Of a stretch of 23,268 nucleotides of DNA, positions 14,273-22,367 are shown in pieces; position 1 is the stretch's first letter, and each line of letters starts with the position of its first letter. This stretch comes from an uncultured Prevotella sp. Its GTDB lineage: Bacteria; Bacteroidota; Bacteroidia; Bacteroidales; Bacteroidaceae. The DNA lies in contig CALFGU010000205.1 of the NCBI GenBank assembly GCA_937877685.1, positions 1-23,268 on the forward strand, given 5' to 3'. Position numbers and translations under genes: made by a program. The notes under the pieces were generated by a model. That model did no database searches. It saw only the letters and a program-made list of their open reading frames with translations, and had not been told where the DNA came from.

Positions 14273-14656
14273 ATGGACAAACTCACCACACATACTGACG
14301 CGCGCGGCTGTCTGACCATAGTCGAAGCGCTCAAGGATTTCCCCTTCACGATTGACCGAGCATACTGGCTTCATAGTGTGCCCGAAGGCGCTGAAAGAGG
14401 GTATCACGCCAGTCGCTCTTGCTATGAATATCTTGTCTCTATGTGTGGCAGTGTAGAGATAGTCTTGGAAGACGCTAAGGGGCGCCAAACCTACGTACTC
14501 AGTAAAAAGGACGAAGGCCTCCTTGTTCCGCCCTACACTTGGATTGAATTAAAAAAGTTCAGCCCTGATGCCGTGCTCCTCGTTCTTGCCTCTGATGGGT
14601 ATCAACCTGAGAGTTACATCAATGATTATGACGAATTTCGGAAGGAAATTCTTTGA
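14273..14656 (+). CDS. WxcM/FdtA-like sugar 3,4-ketoisomerase (cupin)
   Basis: The 127-residue protein has the FdtA/WxcM cupin pattern: DARGCLTIVEALKDFPF near the start, RAYWLHSVPEGAERGYHAS, a beta strand GSVEIVLED, VPPYTWIELKKFSP and the typical end SYINDYDEFRKEI. Members isomerise dTDP-4-keto-6-deoxyglucose to the 3-keto sugar on the way to amino-deoxysugars of surface glycans. One change is notable: the family usually has RGxHAH, and here the second position of the pair is Ser (GYHAS). The ATG at 14273 gives the family N-terminus; 14237 in frame is an alternative. The next gene encodes a FemAB/GNAT-like transferase, a plausible partner, but no aminotransferase or sugar nucleotidyltransferase is adjacent. 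Confidence 0.8.
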   Translation: MDKLTTHTDARGCLTIVEALKDFPFTIDRAYWLHSVPEGAERGYHASRSCYEYLVSMCGSVEIVLEDAKGRQTYVLSKKDEGLLVPPYTWIELKKFSPDAVLLVLASDGYQPESYINDYDEFRKEIL

Positions 14657-14960
14657 GGTTTTGAGGTTATAAGGTCGCTTTGCTCTTAGGTTGTAAGGTT
14701 CAGAACGTTCTGAGGTTCTGATGTTCTGAAGTAACTATGCAGTCCGAATGGACCTCATAACCTCAGAGTCTCTTCACTTAAGGTTCAGAATGTTCTGAGG
14801 TTCTGATGTTCTGAAGTAACTATGCAGACCGAATAGACCTCTTAACCTCAGAACCTCTTAGTCTAAGGTTCAGAAAGTTATGAGGTTCTGATGTTCTGAT
14901 GTAACTATGCAGACCGGACGGCCCTCTTAACCTCATAACCTCTTAACCTCAGAACCTTTT
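14657..14960. repeat. Intergenic repeat island D with three 85-bp tandem copies
   Basis: AAGGTTCAGAA begins copies at 14695, 14780 and 14865, an exact 85-bp period twice. Each copy has an arm of GGTTCTGATGTTCTGA words, a core such as ACTATGCAGACCGAATAG, and an inverted arm such as CCTCTTAACCTCAGAACC. A degenerate partial copy (GAGGTTTTGAGGTTATAAGG) lies before the first. Together they fill the entire gap between two forward genes. Confidence 0.9.
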
Positions 14961-14974
14961 AAACTCCCCTCCCC

Positions 14975-15928
14975 ATGCCCAACGCTACTTACACCATCCA
15001 GCGCTACACTCCAGCGCTACGCTCTACGTGGGACGCCTTCGTCAGCGCCTCACGCAATGGCACGTTTCTCTTAGAGCGTGGGTTTATGGATTATCATGCG
15101 GACCGCTTTACGGACCACTCCCTGCTCTTCTTCCGTGATGAAAAACTCATTGCCTTGCTTCCCGCCGAGGAACGGAAAGGCACGCTGACGTCTCACGGAG
15201 GATTAACCTACGGAGGGTTTATTTTCGGTACCGAAGGAACTGCCGTAAGCACCCTAAAATGTTTTGAGGCATTAAAAAAATACCTTCAAGAAGAAACGCA
15301 GATTCACACGCTTTGCTACAATCCTCCCCCAGCATTTTACGCCAGTTATCCCAGCGAGGAAGACCGTTATGCCCTCTTCCGCATCGGGGGAACGCTCACG
15401 GCGCTGAAACTCACGTCAGTCATTCCCTTGGGAAGTCCGCTCCCCATGAGTCAGTTGCGCAAGCGCAAGGTAAAGGCGTGTGAACGCGCAGGACTGCAAC
15501 TTGTGAGCGACACGGACTTTGCGGCATTTTGGACAATACTTGAAGACAATCTTAAGGCACGCCATGACGTGCGTCCCGTACATTCGCTCGAGGAAATCCA
15601 ACTCCTCCACGAGCGTTTCCCGAAGAACATCCACCTTCACCGAATGACGGACGCGGAAGGCAGAACCCACGGCGGATGTGTGGTGTTTGAAACGCAAACT
15701 ACGGCACACATTCAATACATTGCCTCAACCCCCTACGGCAGAGAGCATGGTGCGCTCGACGGACTCTTTGCCCGCCTCATCCAAGAGGTGTATGCCCACA
15801 AGCAATGGTTAGATTTCGGCGTGAGTGTGGAACAAGGCGGCGCCATCCTTAACGAAGGCCTCGTCATGCAAAAGGAAGGTTTCGGCGCACGTGCGTTTAA
15901 TTATGAAACGTGGGAGACAAAAATCTAG
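14975..15928 (+). CDS. FemAB/GNAT-like acyltransferase
   Basis: The 317-residue cytoplasmic protein resembles the double-GNAT proteins often annotated as GNAT or BioF2-like in Bacteroidota surface-polysaccharide loci. The first half has WDAFVSASRNGTFLLERGFM, then LIALLPAE and HGGLTYGGF. The second has LRKRKVKACERAGL, FWTILEDNLKARHDVRPVHS, a central THGGCVVFETQTTAHIQYIA and the end WLDFGVSVEQGGAILNEGL. The HIQYIAS and LNEGL segments are characteristic of such proteins. It probably transfers an acyl or aminoacyl group to a sugar precursor, perhaps the product of the preceding ketoisomerase-like enzyme; substrate not known. Its TAG stop codon overlaps the first bases of repeat island C. Confidence 0.75.
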   Translation: MPNATYTIQRYTPALRSTWDAFVSASRNGTFLLERGFMDYHADRFTDHSLLFFRDEKLIALLPAEERKGTLTSHGGLTYGGFIFGTEGTAVSTLKCFEALKKYLQEETQIHTLCYNPPPAFYASYPSEEDRYALFRIGGTLTALKLTSVIPLGSPLPMSQLRKRKVKACERAGLQLVSDTDFAAFWTILEDNLKARHDVRPVHSLEEIQLLHERFPKNIHLHRMTDAEGRTHGGCVVFETQTTAHIQYIASTPYGREHGALDGLFARLIQEVYAHKQWLDFGVSVEQGGAILNEGLVMQKEGFGARAFNYETWETKI

Positions 15929-16150
15929 AGTACAGAGAACAGAGTACAGAGTACAACTACCTTGCGGGATGTTTTCCCTAAAAGGGATATACTTTACCAG
16001 CAAAGGACTACGCCCAAAACAGATACCATCACTTGCAAGGTATAAAAAGAATACAGAGTACAACTCCTCCGCGGTATTCCCCGCATGGTAGTTGTACTCT
16101 GTACTCTATTAGTTGTACTCTGTACTCTGTTATCTGTACTCTAAACTCTA
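15927..16150. repeat. Intergenic repeat island C (GTACTCT type), between convergent genes
   Basis: A left arm of AGAGTACAGAGAACAGAG type, a longer core containing ACCTTGC and its complement GCAAGGT 70 bases later, a second AGAGTACAACT arm at about 16052-16065, and several GTTGTACTCTGTACTC right-arm copies. The stop codons of both flanking genes, TAG at 15926 and TAG at 16150 on the minus strand, are formed by the outer edges of the island. Confidence 0.85.
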
Positions 16151-17947
16151 TTCTCGTCCCGCACGTTTGCGAGCCAAGTGATCCAAAATCACCTTGCGCA
16201 TGCGCATCGACTTGGGCGTCACTTCAAGATACTCATCCTCCTTAATATATTCCAATGCCTCTTCAAGGGAGAAGATAATCGGGGGAATGATGCGCGCTTT
16301 GTCGTCAGCACCTGAGGCACGCATGTTGGTGAGTTGCTTAGCCTTGGTCACGTTAATCACAAGGTCGTTATCGTGAATGTGTTCGCCCACCACTTGTCCG
16401 GCATAAACCTCATCTTGTGGGTTAATGAAGAACTTACCGCGGTCTTGCAAGTGGTCAATAGCGTAAGCGAACGCCGTACCTCCCTCAAGCGCTACCAAAG
16501 ATCCGTTTTGGCGACGCACAATTTCGCCCTTGAAGGGCTGATATTCCTTAAAGCGGTGCGCCATAATGGCTTCGCCCTGAGAGGCAGTGAGCACGTTGGT
16601 GCGGAGTCCGATAATGCCGCGCGAGGGAATGTTAAATTCAATATCTACTCGGTCACCAATCGTAAGCATTGAGGTAACGTCGCCCTTACGACGCGTAACG
16701 AGGTCAATCATGCGAGAAGAAAACTCCTCGGGCACGTTGATGGTGAGTTCTTCAATAGGTTCGTGGCGCACGCCGTCAATCTCCTTGTAGATTACCTGAG
16801 GCTGGCCGACCTGCAACTCATACCCTTCGCGGCGCATGGTTTCGATAAGCACCGACAAGTGAAGCACCCCGCGACCACTTACTACCCAAGCGTCGGCGCC
16901 TTCTGTCTTGCTCACACGCAAAGCCAAGTCTTTTTCCAATTCCTTTTCAAGACGGTCGTTGATATGGCGAGACGTGCAATACTTACCTTCCTTTCCGAAG
17001 AAGGGCGAGTTATTGATGGTGAAGAGCATGGACATTGTGGGCTCGTCAATGGCGATTGTGGGGAGCGGTTCGGGATTTTCGAAATCGCAAATCGTATCCC
17101 CGATGTCGAATTTCTCCAATCCGACCACCGCACAAATATCACCGCTGCTCACGCCCGTAGTCTTCACGCGACCCATTCCCTCAAAGGTGTGCACTTCCTT
17201 GATTTTGGTCTTCTCAAACGTACCATCGCGGTGGGCAATCGTAATGTTCATACCCTCAGAAATCGTTCCGCGGTGCACACGTCCGATAGCGATGCGGCCC
17301 GTATAGTTAGAGTAGTCCAACGAAGTAATCAACATCTGCGGCGTTCCCTCATGGCGCTCAGGGGCAGGGATAATTTCAACAATCTTATCGAGAAGGTATT
17401 CAATAGAATCCGTAGGCATGTTATAATCTTCGCCCATCCAGTTGTTCTTTGCCGAACCGTACACCACAGTAAAGTCCAACTGCTCCTCCGTAGCGTTAAG
17501 GTCGCACATAAGGTCGAAAACCATTTCATAAACCTCCTCGGGGCGGCAATTAGGTTTGTCCACCTTGTTGACAACTACGAGAGGTTTGAGACCAATTTCG
17601 AGTGCCTTCTGAAGCACAAAGCGTGTCTGAGGCATAGGTCCCTCAAAGGCGTCAACAAGCAAGATACATCCGTCCGCCATATTAAGTACGCGCTCCACTT
17701 CTCCGCCAAAGTCGGAGTGCCCTGGGGTATCGATGATGTTAATCTTCGTGCCCTTGTAATTAATTGACACATTCTTCGAAAGAATCGTGATGCCTCGTTC
17801 GCGCTCCAAGTCATTGTTGTCGAGCATCAAGTCGCCCGAATTTTGGTTACTGCGAAAGAGGTTGCCCGCAAGGAGCATTTTGTCAACAAGGGTAGTCTTA
17901 CCGTGGTCAACGTGTGCGATGATGGCAATATTGCGAATGTCCTGCAT
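16148..17947 (-). CDS. typA: Translational GTPase TypA/BipA
   Basis: TypA is a ribosome-associated GTPase of the EF-G family that helps 50S assembly and stress adaptation. The 599 residues fit the family (about 600). Visible are QDIRNIAIIAHVDHGKTTL at the N-terminus (G1), the G2 region ERGITILSKN, IIDTPGHSDFGGEVERVL (G3), VVNKVDKPNCR (G4), then EF-G-like domains with GRGVLHLSVLIETMRREGYEL and the TypA-type end with REEAL-like LEEALEYIKEDEYLEVTPKS. The ATG at 17947 was chosen because it gives the standard start; a longer in-frame start at 18040 would cross the predicted promoter at 18010-18041. It diverges from pgpH and ends inside repeat island C. Confidence 0.97.
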   Translation of the reverse strand: MQDIRNIAIIAHVDHGKTTLVDKMLLAGNLFRSNQNSGDLMLDNNDLERERGITILSKNVSINYKGTKINIIDTPGHSDFGGEVERVLNMADGCILLVDAFEGPMPQTRFVLQKALEIGLKPLVVVNKVDKPNCRPEEVYEMVFDLMCDLNATEEQLDFTVVYGSAKNNWMGEDYNMPTDSIEYLLDKIVEIIPAPERHEGTPQMLITSLDYSNYTGRIAIGRVHRGTISEGMNITIAHRDGTFEKTKIKEVHTFEGMGRVKTTGVSSGDICAVVGLEKFDIGDTICDFENPEPLPTIAIDEPTMSMLFTINNSPFFGKEGKYCTSRHINDRLEKELEKDLALRVSKTEGADAWVVSGRGVLHLSVLIETMRREGYELQVGQPQVIYKEIDGVRHEPIEELTINVPEEFSSRMIDLVTRRKGDVTSMLTIGDRVDIEFNIPSRGIIGLRTNVLTASQGEAIMAHRFKEYQPFKGEIVRRQNGSLVALEGGTAFAYAIDHLQDRGKFFINPQDEVYAGQVVGEHIHDNDLVINVTKAKQLTNMRASGADDKARIIPPIIFSLEEALEYIKEDEYLEVTPKSMRMRKVILDHLARKRAGRE

Positions 17948-18009
17948 AAAGAAAATAGGTGTGTGGGAGAGCATCGGCAAAACAAGCACGACACCCTTAT
18001 TTTTTACTG

Positions 18010-18041
18010 CAAAATTAACGCACAAGCCCAAAACTGCCAAA
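18010..18041 (-). promoter_or_regulatory. Bacteroidota primary sigma promoter of typA
   Basis: On the minus strand, TTTG (18041-18038), 20 bases, then TAATTTTG (18017-18010). The start would fall near 18004, about 57 bases before the typA ATG at 17947. Confidence 0.65.
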
Positions 18042-18100
18042 AATCTATTCCTATTTCTAAATTCTGCAACAGGATTTCATTGAAGAATGCTTTAAATTCG

Positions 18101-18108
18101 TACTTTTG
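18101..18108 (+). promoter_or_regulatory. -7 promoter box, possible pgpH promoter
   Basis: TACTTTTG matches TAnnTTTG exactly; the -33 region offers only TTTC at 18075. A start near 18115 would give a leader of over 200 bases containing the dispersed element at 18193. Confidence 0.35.
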
Positions 18109-18192
18109 CTTTGCAAAGTATTCAGCTTTACCGAAGCAAAATTTCGGACAAACACGGGGCAGATTGATTTTTGCTAAAAACAAAGTCTGTTA

Positions 18193-18228
18193 TAGGAAAA
18201 ATAAAAAGTAACAGAGGAAAAATTCTAT
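18193..18228 (+). repeat. Dispersed 36-bp element, copy 2
   Basis: TAGGAAAAA-N5-AGTAAC-N4-GAAAAATTCTAT, matching copy 1 at 14045 box by box with identical spacing. It lies 110 bp upstream of pgpH. It is followed by TTACTCATTCGGCGG, with some similarity to the sequence after copy 1. Confidence 0.55.
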
Positions 18229-18337
18229 TACTCATTCGGCGGAGGATAAGTAATATTGTTTTAGGGCAGTGTCGTTCCCGCTTTGCAAATTAAAACAACC
18301 ACTTATTTATTAGGCATTAATCCCCAACACAGAGAGT

Positions 18338-20404
18338 ATGGCAAAAAGACAAATACGCTTGAGTCGGTCGCGCATCGCCATAGTGATTTTCAGCATCGTT
18401 GTGAGCGTTGCCATCTTATTGACGTTTGCGCCACGAAGTGCGAATCAATTTAAATATGAATACCAGGTCAACAAACCCTGGCACTATGCTACGCTCATTG
18501 CGGAGTATGACTTCCCCGTGTTTCGCTCGGAAGCCGACTTGCAACACGCTCGCGACAGCATCAACAACGCTTTCCAACCCTACTATCAGATGCAGGAGAA
18601 CCTCGGAGCGCAACAATTGGCGCTCTTCCTTGAAGATAGAGCTTCAGGAAAGTTTGACAGCATCCCCTCAGCATGTTTGGATTTTGTGGAAGCACAACTG
18701 ACACGCGTCTATAAAGAAGGTTTCTTGAGCACTAAGGATTATGCGGAACTCAAAGGGAAATATCCCAACGGGATTCGCATTGTCAACGGACAGCGTGTAC
18801 ATTCGCGAGAAGTGGCAGAAGTGTTGTCCACCCGAACTGCCTATGAATCCATCATGAATGCCGACACGCAGGGGCGCTGGACTGAAGCGCTTCAGCGTTG
18901 CAATATCAATAGTTATCTGCAGCCTAACCTTGCGTTTGACACACGCCGAAATACGTCAACTCTGGAAGAAAGTTATGCCAGCATTGGGCAAGTAAGCACG
19001 ATGGTGCAAAAGGGGCAAAAGATTATTAGTCAGGGAGACATTGTCACTCCAGAAATGGAGGGCATCTTAAACTCATTGAAGGAAGCGCATAACGAACGCT
19101 ACGGCACACAACATTCGGATTGGTGGATAATTCTTGGGCAATTCTTAATTACAACTCTCGTTATTGTAGTCCTTTATCTCTACATCTACTTGTTCCGTAG
19201 GGATTATATGCCACGCAACAACACGCTGTTCCTCATTTTCACCTTATCCACGGCACTGCCTCTCATTACGTATCTTGTTGCTGCCCACACGGGACTCAGC
19301 ATCTATATCATCCCGCTGGCCATTGCTCCCCTATTCTCGCGCATCTTCCTTGACTCACGAACGGCATTGGTTATCACCATCATCATTTCGCTTCTCGCGT
19401 CGTTCGTAGCCCCTGACCCTTACGAATTTCTGTTAATACAAATCGTCGTTGCCTTTAACACGATTTACTCGCTCAAAGAAGTCACCGAGCGTTCGCAAGT
19501 GTTGCGTGTGGCATTCTATAACATTCTTGCGGCATGGACAGTTTGCTTCAGTCTTGACTTAATTCAGGGACTGACCTTCACTTCGTGGGAAGACATTTTG
19601 AAATTCAATCACCAGCGTTACGTAGATTTGGCCATCAATGGCGGACTCCAACTCTTGGCTTACCCACTGATGTATCTCATTGAGCGTATCTTTGGGTTTA
19701 CTTCAAGCGTGACGCTCATCGAACTTACGAACTTCAACGACGGTCTGCTCAGCCGTATGTCGCGCGAGGCAAAGGGTACGTTTAACCACACCATCCAGGT
19801 GAGCAATCTGGCGGCAGAAGTGGCGCGTGCGATAGATGCGAAACCCCTTCTGGCTCGTGTGGGTGCGCTTTACCATGACATTGGCAAATTAGAGAATCCC
19901 GCCTTCTTCACAGAGAATCAGTCGGGCGTGAATCCGCATGATAATCTGGACGAGAAGAGTAGTGCACGCATCATTATCGACCATGTGAACAACGGATTGA
20001 AACTTGCCGAAGAATATTCGCTTCCGCAGGCCGTGCGTGAGTTTATTGTAACGCACCATGGGCATGGTATGGCGAAATATTTTGCTATCCAGTGGCAAAA
20101 TAAGCATCCTGAGGAAACCTTCGACCCTGAGGTTTTCACCTATCCCGGACATTATCCCACGACAGCCGAACAGGCGGCGCTCATGATGTGTGATGCCGTT
20201 GAGGCGGCCTCACGTAGCCTGAAGGAATACACTGAGGAAAGCATTTCCAACTTGGTCAACAAGATTATTGACTCACAACTGCGCGACGGATGCTATAACG
20301 ATTGCCCCATAACCTTTGAGGACATCAAAGTGGCGAAACAAACGCTCATCGAAAACTTAATGCGTGCTTACCACACCCGTATTGCGTATCCCGAACTTAA
20401 ATAA
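18338..20404 (+). CDS. pgpH: 7TM-HD family membrane phosphodiesterase, PgpH-like (c-di-AMP hydrolase)
   Basis: PgpH-type proteins hydrolyse cyclic di-AMP in the cytoplasm and control osmotic and cell wall homeostasis. The 688 residues have an N-terminal membrane segment (about 12-29), an extracytoplasmic domain to about 265 with QKGQKIISQGDIVTPEM, seven or so membrane segments to about 460, and a C-terminal HD domain. The HD motifs are NHTIQVSNLA, ALYHDIGKLENP (His513, Asp514), NPHDNLDEKSSARIIIDHV, VTHHGHG and DAVEAASRSL, which supply the metal-binding His and Asp residues. Length is near the family's 700. It diverges from typA, and ybeY, a common neighbour in Firmicutes, is absent. A long inverted repeat follows at 20431. 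Confidence 0.92.
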   Translation: MAKRQIRLSRSRIAIVIFSIVVSVAILLTFAPRSANQFKYEYQVNKPWHYATLIAEYDFPVFRSEADLQHARDSINNAFQPYYQMQENLGAQQLALFLEDRASGKFDSIPSACLDFVEAQLTRVYKEGFLSTKDYAELKGKYPNGIRIVNGQRVHSREVAEVLSTRTAYESIMNADTQGRWTEALQRCNINSYLQPNLAFDTRRNTSTLEESYASIGQVSTMVQKGQKIISQGDIVTPEMEGILNSLKEAHNERYGTQHSDWWIILGQFLITTLVIVVLYLYIYLFRRDYMPRNNTLFLIFTLSTALPLITYLVAAHTGLSIYIIPLAIAPLFSRIFLDSRTALVITIIISLLASFVAPDPYEFLLIQIVVAFNTIYSLKEVTERSQVLRVAFYNILAAWTVCFSLDLIQGLTFTSWEDILKFNHQRYVDLAINGGLQLLAYPLMYLIERIFGFTSSVTLIELTNFNDGLLSRMSREAKGTFNHTIQVSNLAAEVARAIDAKPLLARVGALYHDIGKLENPAFFTENQSGVNPHDNLDEKSSARIIIDHVNNGLKLAEEYSLPQAVREFIVTHHGHGMAKYFAIQWQNKHPEETFDPEVFTYPGHYPTTAEQAALMMCDAVEAASRSLKEYTEESISNLVNKIIDSQLRDGCYNDCPITFEDIKVAKQTLIENLMRAYHTRIAYPELK

Positions 20405-20430
20405 GCGGATTCCTCCCTTAGACTTCCCTA

Positions 20431-20493
20431 AAATTAACTCTCACTTAGTTGAAATTAACTTACTATTAATTTGAATTAAGTGGGAGTTAATTT
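20431..20493 (+). terminator. Long hairpin after pgpH
   Basis: AAATTAACTCTCACTTA (20431-20447) pairs with TAAGTGGGAGTTAATTT (20477-20493) over 17 bp with one G-T pair, and two more T bases follow. The 29-base loop contains a further AAATTAACT copy. It is AT-rich and the loop is long, so it may be a terminator or another structured repeat. Confidence 0.5.
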
Positions 20494-20593
20494 TTACAAA
20501 CTCAGTTTTGACAACCATGGGAAGTAATCTGCATTCAAAATTCTCCAACTTAAAGAACCTTACATCATAAATCCTAAAAAACATCACTAAATA

Positions 20594-20624
20594 TTTGCCA
20601 ACCCAAAATAAATCAGTAATTTTG
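20594..20624 (+). promoter_or_regulatory. rplS: Bacteroidota primary sigma promoter of rplS
   Basis: TTTG at 20594-20597, 19 bases, TAATTTTG at 20617-20624: exact consensus and spacing. The start near 20631 gives an ~80-base leader, long enough for a ribosomal-protein autoregulatory structure, although I cannot draw a convincing one. Confidence 0.85.
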
Positions 20625-20712
20625 CACCGCTTTTCCGCGTAACCGCTGTCAGAACCAAGCGAATGGCTGAGAATGTTGCGCTGGGGCGATAACAATTTAA
20701 ACATAAATCACA

Positions 20713-21069
20713 ATGGCAGATTTACTCAAAATTGCTGAAGAAGCATTTGCTACTGGTAAGCAGCACCCATCATTCAAGGCTGGTGATACTATCACTGTAG
20801 CATATCGTATCGTTGAAGGTAACAAGGAACGTGTACAGTTGTACCGTGGTGTAGTTATCAAAATCGCTGGACACGGTGACAAGAAGCGTTTCACTGTTCG
20901 CAAGATGTCTGGTACTGTAGGTGTAGAACGTATCTTCCCTATCGAATCTCCGGCTATCGACAGCATCACTGTTAACAAGGTTGGTAAGGTTCGTCGTGCT
21001 AAGTTGTACTATTTGCGTGCGCTTACTGGTAAGAAGGCTAGAATTCAGGAAAAGCGAGTTAACGCGTAA
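20713..21069 (+). CDS. rplS: 50S ribosomal protein L19
   Basis: bL19 sits at the 30S-50S interface of the ribosome. The 118-residue sequence has the standard blocks FKAGDTITVAYRIVEGNKER, VQLYRGVVIKIAGHG, FTVRKMSGTVGVERIFP and the basic end RRAKLYYLRALTGKKARI. GGT, CGT and AAG codons indicate strong expression, as in dnaK, suggesting both come from the same genome. It is monocistronic, between an exact promoter at 20594 and the terminator at 21088. Confidence 0.98.
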   Translation: MADLLKIAEEAFATGKQHPSFKAGDTITVAYRIVEGNKERVQLYRGVVIKIAGHGDKKRFTVRKMSGTVGVERIFPIESPAIDSITVNKVGKVRRAKLYYLRALTGKKARIQEKRVNA

Positions 21070-21087
21070 TCCGAATCATCCCTACAT

Positions 21088-21121
21088 AAAAAAGGAGCAT
21101 CCTCATCGGTGCTCCTTTTTT
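21088..21121. terminator. Bidirectional terminator between rplS and the asparaginase-like gene
   Basis: AAAAAAGGAGCA (21088-21099) and TGCTCCTTTTTT (21110-21121) form a perfect stem with A and T runs, which works in both directions for the convergent genes. Confidence 0.92.
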
Positions 21122-21128
21122 AGTATCC

Positions 21129-22154
21129 TTACTCCTGAATGATCTTCATAGTCTTTCCTATACCTACGGCTTTAGTTACCGTCTCTTTTCCCTTCTCCTT
21201 ATACAAATAGCCTCGGTGCATTCCACCACTATTGAAAGGCATGGCAATGTTTCCCTTCTTATCCACAGCAATCAAACCACCGTTTCCTGCATCAGCATTC
21301 AATTCATCGAAAATAATTTCATCGGCTGCTTCAGCGATTGGCTGATTCAACATTTTCACTCGTGTAGAAAGATTATAGGCTACGACATGGCGGATATAAT
21401 ATTCTCCATGACCAGTACACGACACAGCACAACCTTCATTATCCGCATAAGTACCGGCACCAATGACCGGAGCATCTCCCACACGTCCCCATTGCTTCTT
21501 GAAACGGCCACCCGTACTTGTTCCAGCTGTCAAGTTTCCATGCTTATCGAGAACCACACAACCTACCGTACCATTCTTCTTGCTTTCCTTCTTTAATTGT
21601 TCAATCCACTTCATGGTTTTAGGAGTAGCAAAATACTGATTGTCTTCCACCATTTCAAGTCCATGAGCCTTTGCAAACTGATCCGCCCCTTCACCAGCCA
21701 ACATTACATGTTCTGTTTGTGTCTTCACCGCATAAGCCGCATCAATCGGATGCTTGATATACTTTACTCCAGCCACCGAACCTGCCGACAAATCCTTTCC
21801 TTCCATAATGGCAGCATCCAGTTCAAAAGCACCATCAATGGTACAAGTGGCTCCTACCCCTGCATTAAACAAAGGATTACCTTCGAAATAACGGATAACA
21901 GCTTTAACCGCCTCGGTACCCTCGCCTCCATCAGCCAAAATCGCATCACCGATAACCAATGCCGAGTCTAACGCCGCATAATATTGCGCAGCCTTTACCG
22001 AGTCGTTTTCCAATCCTGCTATTGCCCCAGCGCCACCATGAACAACAATTACATATTCTCTTTCAATCGCTTGTACAGGTTCTTTCTCCCCTGAACATGC
22101 ACCCAACTGCACCCCTATCAAGGTAGCAGCCAATCCAACAAAAAAGCTTTTCAT
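21129..22154 (-). CDS. Isoaspartyl peptidase/L-asparaginase, lipoprotein form (plant-type Ntn hydrolase)
   Basis: This family splits isoaspartyl dipeptides and asparagine after self-cleavage. From the ATG at 22154 the protein has 341 residues: a lipoprotein signal with lipobox LGAC (Cys20), then YVIVVHGGAGAI, a GNPLFNAGVGA segment, ELDAAIMEG, and the autoprocessing site NGTVGCVVLD with nucleophile Thr196, followed by TSTGGRFKKQWGRVGDAP and SCTGHGEYYIR. These are the complete active-site elements. The lipoprotein signal places it in the periplasm or on the outer membrane, a scavenging role common in gut Bacteroidota. Upstream in-frame ATGs at 22160, 22166 and 22202 exist; the promoter box at 22178 favours a late one. 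Codon use is more AT-rich than in the central genes. Confidence 0.93.
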   Translation of the reverse strand: MKSFFVGLAATLIGVQLGACSGEKEPVQAIEREYVIVVHGGAGAIAGLENDSVKAAQYYAALDSALVIGDAILADGGEGTEAVKAVIRYFEGNPLFNAGVGATCTIDGAFELDAAIMEGKDLSAGSVAGVKYIKHPIDAAYAVKTQTEHVMLAGEGADQFAKAHGLEMVEDNQYFATPKTMKWIEQLKKESKKNGTVGCVVLDKHGNLTAGTSTGGRFKKQWGRVGDAPVIGAGTYADNEGCAVSCTGHGEYYIRHVVAYNLSTRVKMLNQPIAEAADEIIFDELNADAGNGGLIAVDKKGNIAMPFNSGGMHRGYLYKEKGKETVTKAVGIGKTMKIIQE

Positions 22155-22177
22155 ATTCATTTTCATTTTAACTAGAA

Positions 22178-22185
22178 CAAAAATA
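22178..22185 (-). promoter_or_regulatory. -7 promoter box of the asparaginase-like gene
   Basis: Minus-strand TATTTTTG matches TAnnTTTG. Transcription starting near 22171 leaves about 17 bases before the ATG at 22154. No clear TTTG -33 box is visible. Confidence 0.5.
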
Positions 22186-22367
22186 GAAAAACTTTCCCAC
22201 AATTCTAAAATATATCCTAACGAAGATAATAAAACATCTATTTTAAAATTCCTTTATACACCATTCAATTTCTAAAGATATATTAAATTCCGCTATAAAA
22301 CTGTTTCCTTTTCTTAATTTAGCACCTTAAAACATGCTAAACAACATACTTTAAAGAAAAATCATAT

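Noticed and set aside
14695..14949. CRISPR array
   Set aside because: Units are directly adjacent 85-bp copies with no unique spacers, contain inverted arms, and no cas gene is present.
16763..17767. Forward open frame of 334 codons opposite typA
   Set aside because: It mirrors conserved typA sequence and has no motif, promoter or start context of its own.
17948..18040. 31-residue N-terminal extension of TypA
   Set aside because: The family begins at MQDIRNIAIIAHVDHGK (17947), and the typA promoter lies within the would-be extension.
20631..20712. Ribosomal protein L19 autoregulatory leader
   Set aside because: The ~80-base leader is a suitable length, but I could not find stems convincing enough to call a structure.
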